NCBI GenBank assembly: GCA_902550325.1
Contig: CACCYT010000006.1
Span: 1 to 43,079 of the forward strand
Source: an uncultured Bacteroidota bacterium
Lineage (GTDB): Bacteria; Bacteroidota; Bacteroidia; Flavobacteriales; Flavobacteriaceae
Length of the DNA: 43,079 nt
Direction of reading: 5' to 3'
A model generated the notes under the pieces. The model worked only from the letters and a program-made list of their open reading frames with translations. It was not told the DNA's origin and made no database searches. How positions within the stretch are numbered: the stretch's first letter is position 1; each line of letters opens with the position of its first letter. Made by a program: the position numbers and the translations under genes. Shown here one piece after another: positions 7,291-15,900 of this stretch.

Positions 7291-9306
7291 TTGAAAAATC
7301 TAAAATTCCTTTTTTTATTTGTTCTTTTTTGCAATCATGTTTTTTCACAAGAAAGAATAATCATCAGTGATACCATTATGTTAGATGAAATTGTTGTCGG
7401 ACCTATTAATAGATTTTTGGGAAATAAAGAGCTGGTTTATCCAGTAACAAACCTAAAGTTTAAAAAATTTCAAACCCTGACACAGCAAATTAATATTAGT
7501 GAATATCTTGAGTCTGTTCCTGGACTTTTCATAATGAATAATAATAACTTTGCCCAGGATGCAAGAATATCAATTAGAGGTTTTGGTTCTAGGGCAAACT
7601 TTGGAATTAGGGGTATTAAGATTTTTGTAGATGGAATTCCAGAAACCTCACCGGATGGCCAATCTCAAATCGATAATATTAACTTAGAAATAGTTGATAG
7701 AATTTCGATTTACAGGGGTAATAATTCCTCATTTTTTGGAAGTTCTGCTGGTGGAGTTATTTCAATCACAACATTGGAAGATTTTGAAAAAAATTTTGTG
7801 AATCTTGGTGTCTCATTAGGGTCATTTTCAACGAGCAAAATTCAGACAACTGTGGGGATAAGAAATGAAAATGAAAAAATGATTTTCTTTATTTCAAATA
7901 CTAGCTCTGATGGATATAGAGTCCACAGTGGCTATAATAACCTAAATGCAAATTTTAAATATTTGGCGAAACTTGGTGGTAAAAATAAATTACAAATCAT
8001 AGCGAATATCCTTGACAGCCCAGATGCTATGGATCCAGGCGGTCTAAACATAATGGAATTAGAATCAGACAGAAGACAGGCAAGGGCTCGAAATTTAGAA
8101 TATGATGCAAGAGAGAGTGTCAGACAATTTAAATTAGGACTGAATTTAAAAAGCGCTTTTAATAATTTTAAATTAACGAACTCTATTTATTATAACAGAA
8201 GACTTTTTGATGGAAAACTTCCGTTCAGAAATGGAGGAATTATAGACTTAGATAAATCGTTCTGGGGTTATAAACTTAATTTTGAATCCGAAAATTTTAT
8301 GAACTACAATTTGGGTTTTTCATACAATAATCAAAAGGATCACAGAAAGAGATTTATCAATGATTTAGGTATAAAATCAGATATGGTAATGAACCAATTT
8401 GAAAAATATGATAATATTGGACTTTATTTTTTTGGATCAAAAAATATTGGAAAACTTGCATTGTCAGCTGGAATTAGATACGATGATAATACTATTACTA
8501 TGGATAATATATTGATAAATTCGGATAAAATTTCACAAAAGATCAAATCGGTAAACCCGTCATTTAATTTCAATTATACATTTAAAAATTTTGGTATTTT
8601 TTCAAATATTTCAACTGGATATGAAACACCAACTCTTAATGAGTTATCTGCTACAATTGATCAATCAGGATTTAATAGTGATTTAAATTCTGTTAAATCT
8701 AAATCTTTTGAAATTGGAATTTCTAATTATCAAAAACTAACGAGGTTAAAATACAACCTGAGATTTTTCAATATTTTGACTGAAAATGAAATTTTACCTT
8801 TTGAATCAACTAACGGTCAAGTTTTATACCAAAATGCCGGAAAAACAATAAAAAAAGGAGCTGAATTAGAATTAAATGCCCAATTAAATTCAAATTTTGT
8901 AATTGACTATTCATTAACTACGGGCGGTTACAAATTTGAAAATTTTTCAAACGGAGAAATTGACTACTCAAAAAATAATATCGCTGGAATTCCTAGTAGT
9001 TTTCATAAACTAAGTCTAAATTACACTAACGATAAAGGCATGAATCTGGTTATTAGTTGGAAGAGGGTTGGAAAAATTTATACTAATAATTCTAATACAT
9101 CATTAGTATCTGGATACAACTTGATAAACTTTAATTTTTCTAAGAAAGTATTTTTATTTGGATTAGATGTTACACCATTTTTGGCAATTGGAAATTTACT
9201 AAATGAAAAATATATTGACAATATCAAGATAAATGCATTTGGATCAAGGTTTTACGAAGCAGCTCCCAAAATTAATTTTGTTTCTGGAATAAAATTTAAT
9301 CTGTGA
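7291..9306 (+). CDS. TonB-dependent outer-membrane receptor
   Basis: A 671-residue protein with a signal peptide (about residues 1-19, ending VFSQ), a TonB-box-like stretch (IMLDEIVVGP), a plug domain (about 50-165) with the motif ISIRGFGSRANFGIRGIKI and the plug end SSAGGVISITT, and a 22-stranded-type beta barrel ending in FNL. It imports a ligand across the outer membrane using TonB-ExbBD energy. It is shorter than SusC-type receptors and has no SusD partner, so a siderophore, metal-chelate or small organic ligand is likelier than a polysaccharide; the ligand is unknown. The start is TTG, one base after the rluF stop; it is the only start that keeps the signal peptide. It overlaps the next gene by four bases. 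Confidence 0.9.
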   Translation: MKNLKFLFLFVLFCNHVFSQERIIISDTIMLDEIVVGPINRFLGNKELVYPVTNLKFKKFQTLTQQINISEYLESVPGLFIMNNNNFAQDARISIRGFGSRANFGIRGIKIFVDGIPETSPDGQSQIDNINLEIVDRISIYRGNNSSFFGSSAGGVISITTLEDFEKNFVNLGVSLGSFSTSKIQTTVGIRNENEKMIFFISNTSSDGYRVHSGYNNLNANFKYLAKLGGKNKLQIIANILDSPDAMDPGGLNIMELESDRRQARARNLEYDARESVRQFKLGLNLKSAFNNFKLTNSIYYNRRLFDGKLPFRNGGIIDLDKSFWGYKLNFESENFMNYNLGFSYNNQKDHRKRFINDLGIKSDMVMNQFEKYDNIGLYFFGSKNIGKLALSAGIRYDDNTITMDNILINSDKISQKIKSVNPSFNFNYTFKNFGIFSNISTGYETPTLNELSATIDQSGFNSDLNSVKSKSFEIGISNYQKLTRLKYNLRFFNILTENEILPFESTNGQVLYQNAGKTIKKGAELELNAQLNSNFVIDYSLTTGGYKFENFSNGEIDYSKNNIAGIPSSFHKLSLNYTNDKGMNLVISWKRVGKIYTNNSNTSLVSGYNLINFNFSKKVFLFGLDVTPFLAIGNLLNEKYIDNIKINAFGSRFYEAAPKINFVSGIKFNL

Positions 9307-10811
9307 AAAAAAAGGTAGTTATTGTTGGAGGGGGAATTAATGGTTTAACAGCTGCTAATTATTTACAAAAGCGAAACTTTAATGTACATATTTTAGAAAA
9401 AAACAATCATATTGGTGGAGCTTGTGTGAAGGATACAGCTGTAATAGGAAAAAAGGTTTTTAATTATCCAAAAGGTGCAACAGTTTTAGGGATGATGCAA
9501 AAGTTCATATTTGAAGAAACTCATTTATCAAAATTTGTAGAAACTTATTTTCCAAAGAGTCCTAAATTAGTTTATTTTCAAGATGATTTAGAGCCGACTA
9601 GAATTTTTCAAAATATTGATTCTTTACAAAATGAATTGAAAAATAAATGGAATGAAAAAGGAGATGTAGCAGGTTTTAGAAATGACGAAAATAAAGTAAT
9701 CCACTATTTGCAAAACATCTATAAAAAAAGTACAATTCCAAGTATTTCAGATGCTGAAAATACACTTGGGAAAAAAACTACAGAATTATGGATTAAGGGG
9801 TCAGCATATGACTTGTTAAACCATTATTTTACATCTGAAAAAACAAAATTATACATGGGGATGACTGTTACTGAAAGTGGTCCTGCATCGATTTTTCAAA
9901 AGGGTACTGCATTCACAATACCATTGATGGATTCAGGTTCGATTTTTAATGGTTATTGGGGGTTTGTAAAAAATGGAATATGGGAAATCACTGAAAATTT
10001 AGAAAAAATCAATAAATCACTAGGTGTAAAAATTGACTACTCAGTATCAATCAAAAAAATTAATAGTAAATCCCAAAAAATACATCTCGAAAACAAAAAA
10101 TTAGATTATGATTACCTATTGTTTGCGACTGATCCATTGACTCCATCTATATTGCTCCAAGACAGCAAGAAAGTTAAAACTATTAACAACAAAGAACTGG
10201 TTGGGACAAGCGGAAAGGTGACTGCTTTTTTTAAAAATCCCGTGATTTGGAAATATCCAATTAATGATAACTCATTAGACACATCGTTTAGATTTATTTT
10301 TTCAAATTCAAATCTTGATGAATTTGAAAAATCAAGTCAAAGTGTATACAAAAATCGCAAAGATTATGAACCTGGTTACATCCAAATTTATCCTGAGGGT
10401 TCCGCACAAAGGAAAATGGGAAATGATGAAGGAATTGAAAAGCTGATTCTTTTTTCAAAAAACTTTTCGTTCAATAAAGAATCCAAAGATCTGATTGAAT
10501 GTAAAGAAGATATTTTAAATCTTCTTTCAAAACATATTGTGAATATTGATGACTTAATTGAAACAAAATTTTTGACACCATTAGACTTAAAAAAATCATT
10601 TTATTTTCCAAAGGGTAATATTGATCATATGACTCTTAGTGGTGATCAAAACTTTAATAAAAGAACATTCTCAAATTGTCCAGAAAAAAGCTTTTTTAGA
10701 TATTTTGATTTCAATAATATTTACTACTGCGGAGCTGGATCATTTCCTTGTGGGAGTGTAGCTGGAACACCCGGTTATATGTGTGCAAAACACATAATTA
10801 ATTTTAACTAA
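9303..10811 (+). CDS. FAD-dependent oxidoreductase of the phytoene-dehydrogenase-like group
   Basis: A 502-residue flavoprotein. The N-terminal dinucleotide-binding motif is VVIVGGGINGLTAANYL with an acidic end at ILEKNNHIGG, and the C-terminal FAD motif is YYCGAGSFPCGSVAGTPGYM. This resembles the CrtI/PYROXD2 superfamily of amine and polyene oxidoreductases, but no crtB, crtY or other carotenoid gene is nearby, so a carotenoid role is not supported. The GTG start (9303) overlaps the TonB receptor stop as GTGA, which implies translational coupling and a shared pathway: the enzyme may process what the receptor imports. There is no signal peptide; it is predicted cytoplasmic. The substrate is unknown. 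Confidence 0.75.
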   Translation: MKKKVVIVGGGINGLTAANYLQKRNFNVHILEKNNHIGGACVKDTAVIGKKVFNYPKGATVLGMMQKFIFEETHLSKFVETYFPKSPKLVYFQDDLEPTRIFQNIDSLQNELKNKWNEKGDVAGFRNDENKVIHYLQNIYKKSTIPSISDAENTLGKKTTELWIKGSAYDLLNHYFTSEKTKLYMGMTVTESGPASIFQKGTAFTIPLMDSGSIFNGYWGFVKNGIWEITENLEKINKSLGVKIDYSVSIKKINSKSQKIHLENKKLDYDYLLFATDPLTPSILLQDSKKVKTINNKELVGTSGKVTAFFKNPVIWKYPINDNSLDTSFRFIFSNSNLDEFEKSSQSVYKNRKDYEPGYIQIYPEGSAQRKMGNDEGIEKLILFSKNFSFNKESKDLIECKEDILNLLSKHIVNIDDLIETKFLTPLDLKKSFYFPKGNIDHMTLSGDQNFNKRTFSNCPEKSFFRYFDFNNIYYCGAGSFPCGSVAGTPGYMCAKHIINFN

Positions 10812-10862
10812 ATACTTTCAAGAAATTATTTCTTTTGGTATAGATTTTGTTTAATTTTGATC

Positions 10863-11513
10863 ATGGAATTAAAAATGCCTGGAACAGACCTTCACGCTGA
10901 GCTTTTAAAGACCAAAAGAAAGTCAAAAGCAAAACTGAATATTGATATTGATTTAAGCTTAGATTTTAAACTTGATAAAATTAATTCTGACAGAATATTT
11001 CATATTTCCGATATAAAAAAAATATGTATTGACTACAGATTAAGATTTCTAGATTTTAATTTATTTAAGGGTCATGTTCCAGATGAAGCATATAAAAATT
11101 TAAAGGTTTTTTACTCAAGTCATAAAGAAATTAAAAGAGAAATTAAAATGATGGCACCATCAAGTCTATTCCAACTTGAAAATTATGATGATCCTTTAAT
11201 GTTCGCATCACTAGGCAATGATTATTTTTATTTGATTCACAAATGGGGTAACGATCTAAGTTTTTTCAGAAAAATAATGATGTGGCCTTTCAAAAGTCTC
11301 TATAACATCATAATATTTATGTGTATAATTTCCTTATTTCTTACATTAATAATACCCAAGGATTTATTCCAATATGAAAATAATCCAGGTGCAGAATTTT
11401 TTATCACTTATCTCTTTATTTTAAAATCTGTTATTGCAATTTTTATTTACTATGGTTTTGCCCTTGGTAAAAATTTCAATGAATATATTTGGAACAGAAA
11501 ATTTTATAATTAA
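10863..11513 (+). CDS. Conserved membrane protein of Flavobacteriia, function unknown
   Basis: A 216-residue protein with a soluble N-terminal part (about 1-140) and two predicted membrane helices near residues 146-166 and 179-200. Recognisable conserved-looking blocks are IKKICIDYRLRFLD, APSSLFQLENYDDPLMF, GNDYFYLIHKWGNDL and the C-terminal GKNFNEYIWNRKFYN. I recall proteins with these blocks being widespread in Flavobacteriia as hypothetical proteins without a known role. I chose the ATG at 10863; a TTG two codons earlier is possible. It lies 51 bases after the FAD enzyme and 49 bases before the sulfatase, on the same strand. Confidence 0.8.
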   Translation: MELKMPGTDLHAELLKTKRKSKAKLNIDIDLSLDFKLDKINSDRIFHISDIKKICIDYRLRFLDFNLFKGHVPDEAYKNLKVFYSSHKEIKREIKMMAPSSLFQLENYDDPLMFASLGNDYFYLIHKWGNDLSFFRKIMMWPFKSLYNIIIFMCIISLFLTLIIPKDLFQYENNPGAEFFITYLFILKSVIAIFIYYGFALGKNFNEYIWNRKFYN

Positions 11514-11562
11514 AATTTAAGACTACGATTTTTGTAATTACTTTTACAAAATAACCTAGCAA

Positions 11563-13020
11563 ATGTCCAGAATAATCTTTTGTATATTTATTTTATTAGT
11601 TGCATGTTCTGAAACTTCTCTTCAAAAATCACAAAATAAACCTAACATCTTGTTGTTATACATTGATGATTTGCGTCCAGAACTTTTTTCATATGGATAT
11701 TCAAAAATTAAATCTCCAAATATCAATCTGTTAGCTGAAAAAGGCATACAATTTAATAACGCATATTGTAATGTGCCTGTTTGTGGTGCATCTAGAGCAA
11801 GTATGCTCACTGGAATGTTACCAACAAAAAATAGATTTTTAGACTATAATACGTTTGTTGAAAAAGAAACACCTGAAGCAGTTACGATTCCTCAACTTTT
11901 TAAAAAAAATGGATACACAACAATTTCTAATGGAAAAATATATCATCATTTAGATGATAGAACGGAAGACTGGGATGAGGTCTGGAGGCCATATGCATTT
12001 GATGAGAATGATAAAAATCTAGCACCAACAGACTATTGGCAATCACTTTGGAAAGATTACAAAAACCCAATAAATGCATCCATCTATAAAAAAACAGACA
12101 AGGGACCTGCTTACGAAAAACCTGATGTGTCCGATTCAACCTATATAGATGGTTTAATGACTGAAAAGGTAATCAGAGATATTAAAAGATTAAAAAAAGA
12201 AAATAAACCTTTTTTACTAACCGCTGGATTCATAAATCCACACCTACCCTTCAATGCTCCAAAAAAATATTGGGACCAATATCAAAGAAATGAAATTAAG
12301 CAACCACAAAATTACAATCAGATTCCTATTGATGCTCCAAAAATGAGTATTAGTAATTCAGGTGAACTCAGAAGTTACAATGGTATTCCAAAAAATGGTC
12401 CAGTTTCTGACAGTTTAGCAATTAGCTTAATTCATGGATACTACTCAACGATTTCTTATACCGATGCTTTAATTGGTAAAATCTTGATGACATTGGAAGA
12501 TGAAGGTCTAGATAAAAATACGATTATAATATTTGTTTCGGATCATGGCTACATGTTACAAGAACATACTCAATGGGCTAAGTTTACAAGTTACAATACA
12601 GCAACACAGGTTCCATTAATAATATATGATCCTTTAACAAATACAAAAGGGACTACAAATGCACTGGTCTCACTAGTTGATATTTATCCGACTTTAGTGG
12701 AGCTTTGTAAATTAGATCCCCCAAAAAATCAATTAGATGGAGAAAGTTTGGTTGGAATTTTTAATAATCTTGATTCAAAGGGAAAAGAGCATGTTTTCAT
12801 TAAAAGAAAAAATGGATTTACATTAAAAACAAGACAATATTCTTACACTGAATTTATAAATGCAAAAAATAATAAAACTATAGACAAAATGTTGTACGAC
12901 CATAGATCAAATAAAACTGAAAATAGAAATGTTGCTGAAAAAGAAGAATTTGGTAAAATTGTTACAGAACTTAGTAATATTCTTCACTCAAAATTCAAAG
13001 AAAATATCCAAGGTAAATAA
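11563..13020 (+). CDS. Sulfatase (type I, iduronate-2-sulfatase-like), predicted lipoprotein
   Basis: A 485-residue arylsulfatase-superfamily enzyme that hydrolyses sulfate esters. Residues 1-15 form a lipoprotein signal peptide with lipobox LVAC (Cys15), so it is membrane-anchored in the periplasm or at the surface. Metal ligands Asp35-Asp36 (YIDDLRPE) and the later SDHGYMLQEH motif are present. The maturation motif is CGASR (Cys74, Arg78), a C-x-A-x-R variant of the usual CxPxR, where Cys must be converted to formylglycine; no FGE or anSME gene is in the window. The pattern NVPVCGASRASMLTG and the C-terminal WAKFTSYNTATQVPLI fit the iduronate-2-sulfatase-like subgroup. The substrate is probably a sulfated algal glycan, inferred from the lineage. 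No polysaccharide lyase or SusCD pair is adjacent. Confidence 0.9.
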   Translation: MSRIIFCIFILLVACSETSLQKSQNKPNILLLYIDDLRPELFSYGYSKIKSPNINLLAEKGIQFNNAYCNVPVCGASRASMLTGMLPTKNRFLDYNTFVEKETPEAVTIPQLFKKNGYTTISNGKIYHHLDDRTEDWDEVWRPYAFDENDKNLAPTDYWQSLWKDYKNPINASIYKKTDKGPAYEKPDVSDSTYIDGLMTEKVIRDIKRLKKENKPFLLTAGFINPHLPFNAPKKYWDQYQRNEIKQPQNYNQIPIDAPKMSISNSGELRSYNGIPKNGPVSDSLAISLIHGYYSTISYTDALIGKILMTLEDEGLDKNTIIIFVSDHGYMLQEHTQWAKFTSYNTATQVPLIIYDPLTNTKGTTNALVSLVDIYPTLVELCKLDPPKNQLDGESLVGIFNNLDSKGKEHVFIKRKNGFTLKTRQYSYTEFINAKNNKTIDKMLYDHRSNKTENRNVAEKEEFGKIVTELSNILHSKFKENIQGK

Positions 13021-13022
13021 AA

Positions 13023-13053
13023 AAAGGGAAAAGCCTATAAGGCACTTCCCTTT
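13023..13053 (-). terminator. Terminator of the tRNA-Gly/tRNA-Leu unit
   Basis: Bases 13023-13030 pair perfectly with 13046-13053 (AAAGGGAA with TTCCCTTT). A two-base internal mismatch and a further GCC/GGC pairing (13033-13035 with 13041-13043) follow, with a 5-base loop. On the minus strand the stem runs into TTTTATTT. It starts three bases beyond the tRNA-Leu 3' end and touches the stop codon of the sulfatase, so it could also end that transcript although no T run follows on the plus side. Confidence 0.65.
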
Positions 13054-13056
13054 AAG

Positions 13057-13142
13057 TACTCGGGGCGGGACTTGAACCCGCACGAACATTACTGCTCATT
13101 GGATTTTAAGTCCAACGTGTCTACCAATTCCACCACCCGAGC
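13057..13142 (-). tRNA. tRNA-Leu (anticodon TAA)
   Basis: An 86-base class II tRNA with a long variable arm. Acceptor GCTCGGG pairs with CCCGAGT (terminal G-T wobble), the anticodon loop CTTAAAA gives TAA, and the T arm contains GGTTCAAGTCC. The discriminator base is A and CCA is not encoded. It follows tRNA-Gly after five bases on the same strand. Confidence 0.95.
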
Positions 13143-13147
13143 AATGG

Positions 13148-13219
13148 AGCGAAAGACGGGATTTGAACCCGCGACCCTCACCTTGGCAAGGTGATGCTCT
13201 ACCCCTGAGCTACTTTCGC
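13148..13219 (-). tRNA. tRNA-Gly (anticodon GCC)
   Basis: A 72-base cloverleaf: acceptor GCGAAAG pairs with CTTTCGC, the anticodon loop TTGCCAA gives GCC, the T arm contains GGTTCAAATCC, and the discriminator is T as usual for bacterial tRNA-Gly. CCA is not encoded. It is first in a two-tRNA transcription unit with its own promoter. Confidence 0.95.
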
Positions 13220-13232
13220 AAATAGCGGATAG

Positions 13233-13260
13233 CAAATGTAAAATAAAAAATTAAACTCAA
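13233..13260 (-). promoter_or_regulatory. Promoter of the tRNA-Gly/tRNA-Leu unit (TTG-N17-TACATTTG)
   Basis: On the minus strand TTG (13260-13258) is followed after 17 bases by TACATTTG (13240-13233), a full match to the Bacteroidota consensus. Transcription would begin about seven bases on, just before the tRNA-Gly 5' end at 13219. The TTG overlaps the stop codon of mutS, so the promoter is embedded in the mutS 3' end. Confidence 0.65.
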
Positions 13261-15848
13261 GTATCATCTTTATTAATTTTTTGTTTTAGTTCACTGAGCT
13301 TAACCAATGCTTCAATTGGGGTCATATTGTCCATATCTATTGATTCTAACTCACCCTTTAAGTTTTGGTAAACTTCATTTTCTAAACTAAAAAAACTTAG
13401 TTGTAAATCCGAGTTTTCTTCAATGTCGAACTTATTTTTTTCATTATGTGATTTTTCTAACTTTTTTAGAATTTGTTTTGAAATATTTATGATTTTATCA
13501 GGCATTCCAGCCATTTTTGCTACTTGAATTCCAAAACTGTGTGCACTCCCCCCGGGAATGAGTTTTCTTAAGAATATTACATCTTTATTAGTCTCCTTCA
13601 CTTGTACGTTGTAATTTCTGATCCTTTTAAATTTATCTGCCATCATATTTAGTTCATGATAATGGGTAGCAAAGAGAGTTTTGGGTTTTTTAATATTTTC
13701 ATGTAAAAAATGTGTAATTCCCCAAGCAATTGAAATTCCATCGTATGTACTTGTTCCTCTACCTATTTCGTCTAATATTACCAAACTTTTATCACTAATA
13801 TTATTTACTATGGAGGCAGATTCTAACATTTCTACCATAAATGTTGATTCACCTTGAGAAATATTATCACTCGCACCAACTCTTGTAAAAATTCGATCAA
13901 AAAAGCCCATTTCGAGTTCTGTTGCTGGAACAAAAGATCCTATCTGTGCAAGAATTGCTATCAATGCAACTTGACGTAGTATTGCTGATTTTCCAGACAT
14001 GTTTGGACCTGTGATCATTAAGATTTGGTGATCTTGGTCATTTAACTCAATATCATTTGGAATATAATGCTTGCCATCATCCAATGTATGCTCAATAACA
14101 GGGTGTCGGGAATTTTTTACATAAAATTTACTTTTATTATTAATAGTTGGTTTGACATAGTTTAACTCATCAGCACATTCGGAAAATGACAATAAACAAT
14201 CTAGGTATGCAATACATGATGCATTTTTCTGAATTATATCAATTTTATTTTGAATTTTTCTAATGAGATTATTAAACTCCATAAATTCAATTTCAAGAAT
14301 TTTCTCCTCTGCATTCAAAATTTTATTCTCATGGATTTTCAACTCATCTGTAATATATCGTTCAGCGCTTACCAAGGTTTGCTTTCTAATCCACTCATTT
14401 GGAACCTTATCTTTGTGTGAATTTGTTACTTCCAAATAAAAACCAAAAACATTATTAAAACTTATTTTGAGGGATGATATTCCTGTATTTTTAATTTCTC
14501 TCTTTAATATCTCATCCAATATATTTTTATTGTTGTTTAAAATATCTCTAGTGTTATCTAATTCTTGGTTTATTCCACGATTAATTACACCACCTTTATT
14601 TAATAACGATGGTGCTTGAGGATTTAGATAATTATCTAAAATTTTAGTGATACTTGAAACTCTTATTAACTTTTTTTGAACTGATATTATATATTTATTT
14701 CTAGATCCTTTTAAAATGCTCTTTATATTGTCTATACTCTTGAGTGAATTTGATAAAGAAATTAATTCACGAGGGTTGGTTTTAAAATTGATAATTTTAG
14801 ATACAATTCTTTCAATATCGTAAATGGATTTGAATTCACTAATAAAATCATCATTATTAATATAATTTTCCTTTAACTCTTCAACAATACTATATCTTTT
14901 ATTTATTTGTTTTATATCAACAGAGGGAAAACACAACCATCTTCTCAAAAGTCTAGAACCCATTGCTGATTTTGTTCTATCAATAATTTCTAGTAAACTT
15001 TTGCCACCTTCATTTTTACTTTGTAAAATTTCCAAGTTTGAAATTGTAAATCTATCCATCATCAAAGATGAAGTGATATTAATTTCAGTTAGTTTATTAA
15101 TGTGAGATAATTTTTTTTGATGGGAGTCTTTCAAATAAAATAAAATCATAGAAGCTGATATCAAACCAATGTTGTTTTTTTGAATACCAAATCCTTTTAC
15201 AGACTTTACATTAAAATGATCATAAATATTTTTTAAAGCAGTATTGAAATTAAGCATCCAATCATCAACATAAAAGAAATAAGATCTATCAATATTGTCA
15301 TCGCTAAAAAATTTTAAATCATTTTTAGAAATGAGTATTTCTTTTGGATCAAAGTTTTTTATTAAACTTAAAATATAATTTAATGATCCCTGACTCAAAA
15401 AAAAGTCTCCGGTTGACACATCTAGCAATGATAATCCAATCTGATCTCCAACAACATTTACGGCTGCAAGAAAATTATTCTTTTTTGAGGTTAAGATTTC
15501 GTCATTTAATGAAACACCAGGTGTTATAAGATCTGTAACTCCTCTTTTTACAATTTTTTTTGTCAATTTTGGGTTTTCCAACTGTTCACATATGGCGACC
15601 CTGTGACCAGCCTTCACTAATTTGTGCAGGTAAGTGTCTAGGGAATGGTATGGAAAGCCTGCAAGTTTTGTTTCCTTATTTACACCAGATCCTCTTTTGG
15701 TCAATACAATTCCGAGTACTTGTGACGCGGTTACAGCATCTTCATGAAATGTCTCGTAAAAATCCCCCACACGAAAAAGCAAAATTGACTTAGGATATTT
15801 TGATTTAATATCGTTGTATTGCTTCATTAAAGGGGTTTCTTTTTTCAT
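13257..15848 (-). CDS. mutS: DNA mismatch repair protein MutS
   Basis: An 863-residue protein of full MutS length. The mismatch-recognition motif is intact (GDFYETF, Phe30 and Glu32), and the ATPase domain has Walker A ITGPNMSGKSAILRQ near residue 610, the VILDEIGRGTSTYDG Walker B block and the ATHYHEL switch. It recognises mispairs and small loops and recruits MutL, which is not in the window. Because the recognition and ATPase residues are all present, the repair function should be intact. The gene begins at ATG 15848 and is divergent from the SPOUT methyltransferase. Its end carries the promoter of the downstream tRNA unit. Confidence 0.97.
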   Translation of the reverse strand: MKKETPLMKQYNDIKSKYPKSILLFRVGDFYETFHEDAVTASQVLGIVLTKRGSGVNKETKLAGFPYHSLDTYLHKLVKAGHRVAICEQLENPKLTKKIVKRGVTDLITPGVSLNDEILTSKKNNFLAAVNVVGDQIGLSLLDVSTGDFFLSQGSLNYILSLIKNFDPKEILISKNDLKFFSDDNIDRSYFFYVDDWMLNFNTALKNIYDHFNVKSVKGFGIQKNNIGLISASMILFYLKDSHQKKLSHINKLTEINITSSLMMDRFTISNLEILQSKNEGGKSLLEIIDRTKSAMGSRLLRRWLCFPSVDIKQINKRYSIVEELKENYINNDDFISEFKSIYDIERIVSKIINFKTNPRELISLSNSLKSIDNIKSILKGSRNKYIISVQKKLIRVSSITKILDNYLNPQAPSLLNKGGVINRGINQELDNTRDILNNNKNILDEILKREIKNTGISSLKISFNNVFGFYLEVTNSHKDKVPNEWIRKQTLVSAERYITDELKIHENKILNAEEKILEIEFMEFNNLIRKIQNKIDIIQKNASCIAYLDCLLSFSECADELNYVKPTINNKSKFYVKNSRHPVIEHTLDDGKHYIPNDIELNDQDHQILMITGPNMSGKSAILRQVALIAILAQIGSFVPATELEMGFFDRIFTRVGASDNISQGESTFMVEMLESASIVNNISDKSLVILDEIGRGTSTYDGISIAWGITHFLHENIKKPKTLFATHYHELNMMADKFKRIRNYNVQVKETNKDVIFLRKLIPGGSAHSFGIQVAKMAGMPDKIINISKQILKKLEKSHNEKNKFDIEENSDLQLSFFSLENEVYQNLKGELESIDMDNMTPIEALVKLSELKQKINKDDT

Positions 15849-15900
15849 ATTTTACATTAATTAAAATAATTATTTATAAGTTTATTTTACCGATTATTAA

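Noticed and set aside
9303-10811. The FAD enzyme as phytoene desaturase of carotenoid synthesis
   Set aside because: The superfamily motifs fit, but no crtB, crtY, crtZ or GGPP synthase is nearby and it is coupled to a TonB receptor.
10816-10834. Short palindrome AAGAAATTATTTCTT after the FAD enzyme
   Set aside because: A 6-bp A/T-rich stem with a 3-base loop and no T run is too weak to call a terminator.
10835-10859. TAATTTTG at 10852-10859 as a promoter for the conserved membrane protein
   Set aside because: The TTG at 10835 is only 14 bases away and the start site would fall at or after the ATG at 10863.
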